A stretch of 64,000 bases of DNA from Phorcus lineatus (taxonomy: Eukaryota; Mollusca; Gastropoda; Trochida; Trochidae), in the NCBI GenBank assembly GCA_921293015.1, contig OV121082.1, positions 1-64,000 on the forward strand. The letters run 5' to 3'. The translations under genes were made by a program, and so were the position numbers. The notes under the pieces are model-generated. The model made no database searches and was not told the DNA's origin. It was given only the letters and a program-made list of their open reading frames with translations. Shown here one piece after another: positions 28,501-40,500 of this stretch (positions are counted from its first letter, which is position 1; every line of letters begins with the position of its first letter).

Positions 28501-31500
28501 TATACTGGACCGCATGATCATTAATTCTTTGTTTTATAACTGATAGATAATCTGTTGTAATTCCTGCTTCAACCATATCTCACTGAAACCAATGTTCGAC
28601 AATACACTTTTAACCTGATATGTCCAATTCTTGACACCGCGGGTTTCCACTTCTCCATAAAGATATTCATAACAACCTCTTACATACTGTTATCAGACAC
28701 AAGAATCTTACACTAATATTTAACCATGTTATATTGTCTTTTAAATAGCAACGGATAACGACCTAGTTCCGCATAAACCATTAAGTTACATGTTGATTTC
28801 TTAACACCTAAGAGCCTTTTACAATAATCAAAGTTTAATCTTTCAATGTTTAATCCTTTATTATGTCCCCAAATCTCGGATGCATAAAATAATATACTAC
28901 CAACATAACAATCAAAAACGAATAAAAGAGATTCGGGATTCAATGACAATGACCTAGTATTATTATATATGGAAAAGAGCGCCTTCCTACCCTGATCGGA
29001 CAACTGCAATGTAGCCTTCGAGAATAAGTTATTATAGTTAAAAACTATTCCTAAATATGTAAAAGTATCGATAACATCAATAACCATACCATTGTAAAGC
29101 CAGTGCTCTGTCGATTTAACTTTACCACCTTTTCTGAAAAACATTATCTTAGTTTTAACAATATTTACCCCGAGTTCCCAATGCTTGACAAGACCTCCCC
29201 CTGCATAAGACCAAGATTATTTCTAAAACACTGACTATCAAAACCACCAATCCTCACACAAGATCTTACATGAAGATATAAAGAACGAATAACCAATAAT
29301 AACTTCCCTCTGACACCCAATTTGGCCAATTTATACCATAATTTACACCTATCAATTGAATCAAAAGCACGTTTAAAATCCACAAATGCACAATACAATC
29401 GCTTATTACTATTTAGAGTACGACTAATCAATGAATGGAGGGCAAATGTAGCATCAACTGTGCTAAGATTAGGACGAAAACCAAAGCACAGACTGAACAC
29501 AGAGACAATTGATAGTTGAGTGAAAGGTTTAATGAACATACATGTAGATGATAGATAATTCTTATTATTTACTTATTTACATATGTTCATACATAAATAC
29601 AAAAATTTATTAAATTGAAGGACATTCAATACATTTGCATATATACATTTTCATACATACATTTGTCAAAGCATATTTCATATTTTATGTTTAAATCAAA
29701 TTGATTCAAATTTAAATTAATTCCTTTATTTTCATATGTTCATTCTATCATATTCCATGTTGTCAATCAAAATGTCACAAACATGTCTCTCTGAGAAAGC
29801 CGCTCCACACTACCACTTCTACTCCACACTTAGTCACCTGGTAGGGTGAGTCCATTAATCCAGATAGGTAACTGTCTGTGTTGTTTTAACAAGCTGTAGG
29901 GGAACTGGGGTGTAGGGGTAATGGGCTGTAGGGGTTTTGGGGTATAACCATCTGACTAGTTTGCCAGTAATTGCATGTATATTGAACTCATTTGGGGTAT
30001 TCCTTCAATACACAAATTTATGACCATGTCTAGTTAGATCTTTTCTGTAATTGCTTGTAGCAACAGGGAAAGAGGTATGTGGGATGGTTAGGTGTACTAA
30101 TGCCTACAGTGATTATTGCCTACATGGAATAATAGATACTCTGTATGCTGTGGTTATGAGACGCTAACCTGCACACAAGTTAACTGATCCAATTTGTATA
30201 AACTGTTCCATTCAAACTATTGATCTCACGCATCTTAGGTTTAAAATAATAGATCATGAAATCATGACATTAATGAAAAAAAAGGCTTTGGACAAATATT
30301 TCAAATAAGTGTTATATTGACTTAATGACATAATGACCAATATTAAAGTCATTTTGATAACAACTATGCTTTCTTGAGGTAAAAGACTTTGGAAGACAAA
30401 AAGCTTGTCATTGCTTTCATTAACTATATCACTATGATACTATGCCACCAGGCTCAAAATGTAGGATGTGAAAACTTAACCCTGTATTTCCTGCAAAATT
30501 CTATATGTATGGAGGATAATATTTACACAAAAGTGATATGAATTATAAATGTATATGTTTATGTCAATTTAATTGTAGTCCTGAAAGGCATTTTCTGTAC
30601 AAGCAATTTTTCATCAAAGTATTATTGTCAACAAAGGCACTATTTCATTTTATATTTTATATTTCAGAGTATCAACATATTTACTTGGTAATAATTCTCT
30701 TCAAAGTAATTTTTTATCAATGTTTTTTTCTTCTTCACTTATTAAAAAAAGTCATTTTTGATCCATTATGTTCTTTTTAAAGAAATTTCATAACAATCAA
30801 TGTTTCTTCAAACTGATTTGTTCATCAATTCATGAATTCTTGTTCGATCTAAGTCTTTTTAAAAATAGGTGATTTTTTTCAAAATAATGTGTTTTCAACA
30901 AATCATTATTATCAATGAAGTAATAATTAAATATGAACTATACTATGTGAATGAATACTAAATGTCTTATTCTTTATTTTCATTGTAGGCAATAATGCAC
31001 CAAGTATATAATGGATGATTCCAATTTGATGGTAGGTTGAATACAGTTAAATGCTTAACCTATGGTTATTTGTTTAAGACTTGAGGCGTTATTCCCTGTA
31101 GGCATTAGTAGATGCGATCCCCCCCCCACAATTTATGTCATGAAAATCCGAGAAGAAATAGTCCCTTTACCTCCTTGTGTGAAATGCATCATGTCAGATA
31201 AAAAGTAGTAAAAGTAGCCGTACAACACATATATATGTATCTCTCCCCTAGAAGATCATAGAGAAAACATAGTAGAACATAGTACTCCCTCCCCCCTTTA
31301 ATGACCTATGCCTTCCTCTCTTTCCTTATGTTTCTGTTCTCTTTGAAAGAAATTTTCTGAAAATTTGGAAAATCTTATGATTATATTTTCATGTATGAAA
31401 ATGAAGACAATGGACCAATATGGAGTGACAACCATGATACCTTAGCTGATCAGTATCAAGATGTGAGTATTTTGACAATACAGAAACAGTTCAATCAATA

Positions 31501-34500
31501 AGTTTACTTAACTTATGGGATATCTTATGTAACTCAAGAGTCTAAATAAATAGTACTGTTATGCACATCTGTAAATTACAACACTCAAACTTTGATCATA
31601 TATTGTGAAAATGAAAATATTTGTCTGACTGAATATGAATATGTCTATTAATCCATCAATCATTCTAACTAGATTTGAGTTTCCTCGGCCTCAAATGTCT
31701 CATTCATTTTTCCCTTTCTTTCAGTAACCTGTTGACTTGTACCTTCCAAAATAACAATTTGACTACATCAATCCTGTCTCAGTCTGTAATGCAATCAGAT
31801 TCTGGTCAAACAAGATTCAAAATGATAGTCCATCGACATTGCTCAATCAACAACACTGTTTCTAGTTTAGCCTAAGCAAATTAAGGAAAGATGCAAAGAT
31901 ACAAAATACTTTTCCCTCTGTCCAATGCTTTATAGTTATGAATCAAGGAAAAGATGTGCTAAAAAGTTTATCTTCATTGCAAACATCTGTAACTTGTTTT
32001 GTCTAGCTTCTCTTTGATTGAAGGAAAATGTGCCATCCATTAGGGCCAATACAATTGGATATTTATAGTTTGCCTGTTACAAGAGCATACAATCTTCGAA
32101 TTAGCTTCACACACAAAAAGCAAATCCATTGTTTGTTTCAATCTAATTAGTCAAGGTAACATATATGAATAGGCTGTCAGGTGCTGGATGCTCAAGCTTG
32201 TGCATTCAAGCGTGACTACCATTATGGAATACTGTACTTAGCTCTCTGAAACTAAAAAGTTCAATTGAATTTGAAAACTTTTTTTCTCATTATGGCATCA
32301 ACAAAACAATTGAGATGACATATACCTTACTTAGGAATTTTTTAAATGCAGATTTTTGAGAAAGATAATGATAGTAATTTCATCTAGAATGATAATGAGT
32401 TCTAGGAATTCGGCACAGAGGCTTAGAAAGGTTGAAATTGTAGTGGGATCTAAAATATAACAATGTTACATTTATTTTAATTTGCAACTTACTTGTTTGG
32501 TTTAGTTGAATGTCAAAGTCAAGTAACGTGAAGTGAAGTGAAGAGACAACATTGAAATGGAATTGAGTTCTGAAGATTCCTGGCATATAACAGATGATTC
32601 AAGTACTGGTCGTGGTCGTCATGAATTTCGTGGTGAAAGAACCAGGACACCTCGTTGTCGTGCAAACACAGGAATAGGTCGTGGTGCTGTTAGACGAGTA
32701 CGTGGTCTTGGTCTGCGTCAAATGGGTCTTCATGTTGCTGGACCACCTCCCAGGACACAGGTTGCACCAAATGATCCGCGACATGGTGGAAGACATAACA
32801 AAGTACCAGCTCATTTGTAGTCTGATGTTGCTGAAGACCCCCCAGTTTTCCCCTTCAATGAAGTCTCTGGTCTTGAAGGTCAAGTTCAAGAAGATACTCC
32901 TGGTTGCTATTTCGATATGTTATTGACTAATGAACTAATTGATAGCATGGTTTTAGAAACAAACCGCTATGCCAATTTAGAAATAAACTAAGCTCGTCCA
33001 CTGCAAAAGGACTCATGACTCAAACTCTGGAAGGACACTAACCCTGCAGAAATGAAACAATTCATTGGCTTGATGCTTCCAATGGGTCCATACAATCTGA
33101 CTAAGATGTTTGTATGATTGGTTAATAAACAGTTTCGTAACTTTAATTCTGCCTTTTTTGTGGTTCTTTGGAATTGCCAGATCAAGTTAGGTTGTTGTTA
33201 CGAATTTGCCAACTTATAATTTGTGATTTAAAATACAATTGGTTTTGCTACGAGATAACTCGTAGTGGCAATTTTTATGACATCAATAACACGAGTATAC
33301 TCGTGGTCGGCAGTCAACGTGTTAAAGTGTGAATAAGAACAGAAATATAGTTACTCCCTATTCCCTAACTGCAATTTGTAAAAAGGATCTGTTTTCTAAT
33401 TTGTTTCATGATTTAAAGAATAATATCTAGTTTTATTGATTTTTATCCAATTTTATGTGAAAGCATCATGTCTAATGTACTGATATTGGACAATCTTTTA
33501 TATGTATTTCTCTTTGAGACCTAACAGGTATAAATATAAGTCTTGAACATCAACAATACAAAGGCTGATTAGCTACAGAGACCGTTGCTCTATTTTTGTC
33601 ATGAATGTTATTACCAAAAATGGTGAAGTCAATTCAGTATTTTTTAAAAAAATGGAAAAATGGTAATAGGTGTCAGGCACCGGATCCCTACAAGTCGGTA
33701 TCCGTTGAGGTATCCGTTGGAATCCGGCCGAATCCGGGATCCGTTAAGGTATCCGTCACCGGATCCCAGTATACCAAATTTGCAGGGATCCGTTAAGGTA
33801 TCCGTTGGAATCCGGCCGGATCTGGGATCCGTTGAGGTATCCGTCACCGGATCCCAGTATACCAAATTTGCAGGGATCCGGAGGGATCCGGAAGGAATCC
33901 GGTGAACGGATTCCACTACTTTTTGTCCTGTGACTGGTCGCATCAAATTATTCCACGTTCAAGGAAATTTGACGGCCGTGGCTGTTAATGAAAATCAACA
34001 TCCAAATGCTTTATCCAATCAGTTTTAAGGACAATAAACAGTCAGGAAAATCGATATTTTGGTTTCTATTCAACCCACATAAACAATTTATGAGACACAC
34101 TCTGTGCACCTTTAAGTGAGTTTTATGCATCAAAGAGGTCTTGCAGTCCGGTTTGTGTGACCCTCTAATTGATCACGAGCTTTATAGGTTCGCTTTAAAG
34201 TAAGTGACGCATTTCATGCTTATTTTCTGAATTGTGGTACATAAAAACAAGCTTCATTTCATCGCAGGAATTATGTTACTGTTTCATGCTTACCTGTAGA
34301 CTTCCTTTAGAACAGTATTCTGTGACAATGGTAAAACAGGGCGGGTCGATGCAGGCACCGATGAATGCGTTAACTTTATCATGTCGGAGGTCTCTCATCT
34401 GCAAGAAAAGAATGATTATTATAAGAAATAACTTTATAACTGCTTTATAAAAGCATCAGATATCCTTCAAAATTGGTCAATAGCATTTTTAGAGATTCTT

Positions 34501-37500
34501 ACCAGTTTCATTTCTTTCTTCATCTTCCTGTTTATATCAAAGGACTTGAGCTCGTAGATTTTCAATGCAACTACTTGTCTCTTGTAAGTTCCTGTTTGTG
34601 CGAAGAGTTGGTTAAATGAGAGTCTGGAATCAAACGACTGCTGACTACACAGGGTCATCTGCAAAAAAACCCAAATACTATAAGAAACGTACTAACAGTT
34701 AATTCATTCTTTTATTACATCATCATTTACGAATATCCATTTTGGTGAGAAAATAAAAACGTTCAAAACGTAAAAACAATTGCTACTTTGAAGTTTACTC
34801 TGCGTTTCAACTTTCAATATCATCTGGATTTTGTTGTGTCAAAACAATGGCGGTTTTTTATGGAAGGGGATGTGTGCCAAAAATGAAATCATGTAAACTC
34901 GTAATTCGCAAGTTGTAACATGTTGTTCTCAACCATGCACTTCTCGAAAAGACAAGTCCAAGTCTGCAAACCTAACATTTCATTCCTGTAAAACTCAACT
35001 TTCTGTTCTCAACTTTACAAAGTTCAAATGTAATTCTAGAAATGTTAAGTCGAAATTCATTTTTGTATTTCAAATACGAGGGATATACACATTTAGCAAT
35101 GCTACAAATTACGTTTTACATCTGGTGAATGAAAAATGAAGAGTTGTAAAATCACCCTTTGGAAACAGATTTTTGCATCTGGAGTTTTACATGAGTTGCA
35201 TGGTTATGATTGCAATGTTCCGAAATACATCTGTACACGATTTCGCATTGACCATATTTGGAAGTTTAACGAAGTCTGCCGATGATTTCCGAAGATGATC
35301 GGTATTTGACAACAACGAGACCTCCCTGATCCAAGCTCCATGCAACGCTGTGCAAGCTTTCCGGATAGTGTTGAGTTGAGTCCACCTCAATGCGCGGAGC
35401 TTGGGCATGCCGTCACCTTTGGTAAAAGTTCTCAGTAACTCGCGTACGGTGTTTTTGGACCCCTAAGGCAAATATCAACAATTGTAACCTTTCTGTCCAT
35501 GTCACCGTTTGATAAGCTAACTTATATAATGTTAAATGACCTATTTTCCCAATCTCTTGCCGCCACTCTATACAAAATGTATAAGCGTAAACTTCTCCAA
35601 TAATGTTTTATACCCCGTTATACCTATTTTACTGATGTAATATATTTGTATATAATAATGTGTTTGTGTGAGTGCACGCGTGTGTGCGCTCTTGTTTTAC
35701 AGATGTTTTAGTAATACTATTTATTTAAAAGGATTATTTTATGTTATATCGTGTTTCGTAAGCCTATGTAGGCTGGACTTTGCTTTTTAATTTGATGTGA
35801 TAATTGTATAATATATGTCTAAATGCAAAGTGTGACACTTCAATAAACTAATTTTCTTCTTTTCTCTCTGTAATAGAACAAATATCATTTGCAATTAATT
35901 CTTATCTGACCATTATCCCAAAAAAATTTCGTGAATACGTCATTCTCTAAAATATACCCGTGTTTATTGTAAGAAAATTTCCGAACTCTTTTCGAGCCCC
36001 TCAGATGTTGTGACGTAGTCAACGCATATTAACTTTTCGAGGGCCGATTTCAATAGTTCAAAATACTTAATCAATTTCGTAGCATAACAAATTTTTACAA
36101 AACTGAAAAGTATTATTTTTTCAAAGTACATGTTCATTGTTTAGTAATTGGTATAACAATGGAATATGAGCGTTTCCGACGCATTTGGAAAAGCATGATT
36201 ACTTTGTAGACAATCTTTCAACACCATACTTTTGTGTCGTCTTGGCAATCAATTTTAAATGATTATTATTTTATGACATCACCTAATTATGATTTATCAC
36301 TAGGAGAATAATGGTTTACATTAATTAACTGATGTGAAGTTTGATTTTATGCATGTACTCCTCAAGCCGCACTTGCGTAATAATACCTTCAGTTGATGAA
36401 CACAGTTGGTAAGATATGTAATTATACACAGGCCCGTAGCACCAATTTTCGAGGGGGGGGGGGGGGGGGCAGAAATTAGGGATTTAAATTGCTATGTTTA
36501 TTTAAGAAAAACTCCCGCTTACAACGTCGTAGAGACCAAATACAGGCAGTTAATGTTCACGTCACTCACAAAGTCATTAGTGCCTATTGTCAGATGGCGC
36601 ATGAAACATATGATATTCTATTTTTCACACAAACATTGAAATAAAGAGCAAAAAAGTTGTTTTTTTATCCTACGGGTCTGAAACACACTGGATAAAATTC
36701 AAGATATACACTACGTGAATCGATAATTAACTATCAATTACGATGCAATAGTCGTGTTTTTGTTGCTGTGCCACTTGTTTTGATGCGAGAAATCTAAGTT
36801 GTACACCCCTAAGTTATACGTATGGAAATGTATAATCTTGAATTTCAAATAATTGTTAGAATTTTAACATATCTTGATGATAACAAAGGTATTTTGATTT
36901 AAATTGGATCTGATATCTGAATTTGCAAGAGCTTTTCGACTTAAAAATGGGCAAAATAGCCTATGTATCGAACAATGACCTGATGTTCTCTGGCGGCCTG
37001 CCAGACCAGGCAAAAATTGATAGACCGTTCGCTTATAAGAAGACCCTATAATAACTGTTGATCGGGCGGAGAGTTAAAAATGACATGTCACATGAAATGC
37101 CAGTCATTTGATTTTGACATGTTCTTCAATTAAATTTGTTCAAACTGTTAAAAAAACGTCTGGTTTAGAACGTTCATAGCTTTAAAACATGACTTTAAAC
37201 GGTATTAAATAAATGTTTCTTTTAACGAAATAATATTTATTGGTTAAACGACCGAATGAAAGACTAACAAAAGAAAAAAATATTCTTTTCAATGATTTTG
37301 GAACTTTCCCCTTACTTTACGTTGCGTAGTTATTTTTCTAACTATTAATTTGAAAGAATAACATGCCCGTGTTTTAAGGGTAACGTGGGTGTACAATATA
37401 GATATATTTTTTCTACCGCTATTTGTCTCTCCGCGACAAGTATGCCGTTGTTTCATTATTCTAAATCCAGTCTCGTAATTTGGTGAGTTTTTTTAAACCC

Positions 37501-40500
37501 AACCTAAATATCTAAAACGATATTTTTTTATAGTGAATCATCTCGATGCAGAAAGTTGTGCAGAGATTTAGTGTCCAGTAAAGTCTAACCCAGAATTAAA
37601 GTTCATAATATTCTTTCGTGAGATAAACCTCGTGTAACCCTTACGAAAACAGTAGAAACAAATTATCTAGATCAATAATTGACTAAGAACTTTGACAAAA
37701 GGTGAAGGTCGCATGCCCAAGCTCCGCGCATTGTGGCGGACTCAGCTCAACACTATCCGGAAAGCTTACAAAGCGTTGCATGGAGCTTGGATCAGGGAGG
37801 TCTCGTTGTTGTCAAATACCGATCATCTTCGGAAATCATCGGCAGACTTCGTTAAACTTCCAAATATGGTCAATGCGAAATCGTGTACAGATGTATTTCG
37901 GAACATTGCAATCATAACCATGCAACTCATGTAAAACTCCAGATGCAAAAGTCTGTTTCCAAAGGGTGATTTTACAACTCTTCATTTTTCATTCACCAGT
38001 TGTAAAACGTAATTTGTAGCATTGCTAAATGTGTATATCCCTCGTATTTGAAATACAAAAATGAATTTCGACTTAACATTTCTAGAATTACATTTGAACT
38101 TTGTAAAGTTGAGAACAGAAAGTTGAGTTTTACAGGAATGAAATGTTAGGTTTGCAGACTTGGACTTGTCTTTTCGAGAAGTGCATGGTTGAGAACAACA
38201 TGTTACAACTTGCGAATTACGAGTTTACATGATTTCATTTTTGGCACACATCCCCTTCCATAGTTTTTCAGGAAATTTAAGAGAAACAAGGATTCGTTTA
38301 ACGATGACTCCAAGATGCAATGGGAACATATGGTCGCCAAGGGAAAGAGAACTTACCCTACTACCATGTTTCGCTCTGTCCACTGACTGATGGAAGTTAC
38401 CTCCAGTCTTTAATTCATTGATGTCAATCTTCCACAACAAGCCGGCAATTTCTTGTTCATAACGCCAATTCCTGTAATTTTGGCATAAACCAATCGTATA
38501 ACACATTTATTACGTTTTATTAGCTAAAGATAACATGCTAGTATTATTAAAGGGCGACAGAGTGTGTTTATTGGGTAAATGAGTCAAACTTCATAAACGG
38601 TGTTATTTTATCGAAACGTTGTGCATGATTTTTAAAAATCAGTACAGTGTTAATAAACGGGATTTGTGATCGAAATCCGGACAATAGTGCACGCCAATGA
38701 CTCAAACGTAATTTTTGAAACTAAGTTACAAAAGCCAGAATAAGAAATACTGTTAAATCGCCCACTATAAAAATGTAAATCGTACGCAGAAATCTAACGT
38801 TCTAACATTTAGATGGCGTTTTTTCACGTATTATATCTGAACATGGTACCGTGACTCTTTTTTAACCCACATAAACAAATAAGAAAAGATACTCAGCTCG
38901 TGTTATACATTGCTCGTGTCATCAACTGATTGAGAAAGTAACTTTTGATTGCAGCTAATTCTGTGAAGGCACAATAAAGCCATAGACTATGCACTGGTAT
39001 TATAGTTGTGTTTGTTCCTTACCTGTATATAACAAGCAGTATGATAATAATCAGGAATCCAATCCCTCCAAGGACTCCGCAGACGATTTCCAACGTATAA
39101 TCTGTGAAGCAGCAAGATGACACGATAAATGTTCATAGAAATGTGACATAGACACTCATGTCACTCGCTTGTGGCTAATTACAGTGTTCTTTCCAAACAT
39201 TTATGCATTCAATGCATAATCTTATTTTACAGGTGCATTGTCTTAAAGTACATGTGGACTAACGTTTGGGAGGTATACACCTTTCCGCCAGGTATCCACA
39301 CTCGGGTTCATCTATGGGAGGGTGGCCGAGTATCCAATCTATTTCCTCGTACCTAAACATTTTAAAGCTCTGAAAGAAAAATGGAATGCTTTAAAAGCAA
39401 TCATTTAGTAGTATGCAAATAAGTAATATAGGAACATGTAAATGTAATCCTTTTTTTCGCTGATTGAAAACATACTCCTGAAAACTCCTGAAAACATACG
39501 AGGGTGTCCAAAACATTTCCGGCCTGAACATCAAAACCAAAGAAACATTCAAATGTTTATGACTTCGTATTCGACATAATTACACTTGACCTCAATGCAT
39601 TTGCTCCAGCGTTTTTGTAACATCTGCAACCACTCTAAAAACCAATTCTTATCACGAGATCCCAAAACTCCTCTACTGCAGCAATGACGTCATCGACAAT
39701 TTCAAACCTATGGCTACGGAACTCTGTTTTCAGTCAAGGAAAGAGGAAAAAGTCTGAGGGGGCTAGATCTGGAGAATAGGAAGGATGGGGGAGCATCCTG
39801 AACCCACAATTCTGTGCTGCACTGACTGCAATTTAGGAGGTATGAAAGGGAGCATTGTAGCCACACACCTTTGCGCAGTTTACCCCTTCGTCTCTCTGAC
39901 TTTTCCCTCGTAATTGTCGTAGTTCATTTGCGTAATAAGTGCCATTGATTGTAGAACGTTTCTTTAGATAATCAATCATTATTACACCCTGAGAGTCCCA
40001 GAAAACGGACGTCATTACCTTCTGACTTGAGGAACAAGACATGACTTTTTTAGGGTGGGTAATGTGCTTTGTTTCCATTGCATGCTCTGGCTTTTTGTCT
40101 CAGTTTCAAAATGATGAACCCAGGTTTCATCTTGAGTAAGGACATGAGCGACAAATTATTCTGGGTCTGCGTGATATTCGTCAAGAAGTTGCTGACTGAC
40201 CATGACACGTTTTCGCTTTTGGTCCTCAGATAACATTCTGGGGACCCAGCGTGCTGATACCTTTTTCATATGTAAAGGTTCATGTATAATTCGTTCAACT
40301 GATGTTTTAATGATGTGGTGAGTATCAGCTAAGTATCTTGCATTATTGTATCAAGACAGCCTCAATGTTTTCACCTGTGGTGACATCAGATGGACAACCA
40401 GGACGGGGCTCGATTTAGTGCTTACTCTTCCCCGATTAAATCCAGCACACCAATGTTTAATGGTGCTATATGAAGGATAGTCTATTATATGCAATTGAAG

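Larger units (their letters stand above)
34861..38260. mobile_element. 3.4-kb element with about 580-bp near-identical inverted arms
   Basis: Starts TGGAAGGGGATGTGTGCC at 34861 and ends with the exact reverse complement GGCACACATCCCCTTCCA at 38260. Both ends are flanked by TA (34859-34860 and 38261-38262), suggesting a TA target duplication. Arms run about 34861-35440 and 37680-38260. No transposase was recognised inside. It occupies about 92% of the 3698-bp intron between exons 9 and 10; without it the intron would be about 300 bp. Structurally it is a foldback-like or long-TIR non-autonomous DNA transposon. Confidence 0.9.

Noticed and set aside
32599..32926. Alternative-frame ORFs overlapping the piggyBac remnant
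   Set aside because: The frame carrying [14 protein letters not shown] and EMKQFIGL is the ancestral one; the others are shadows.
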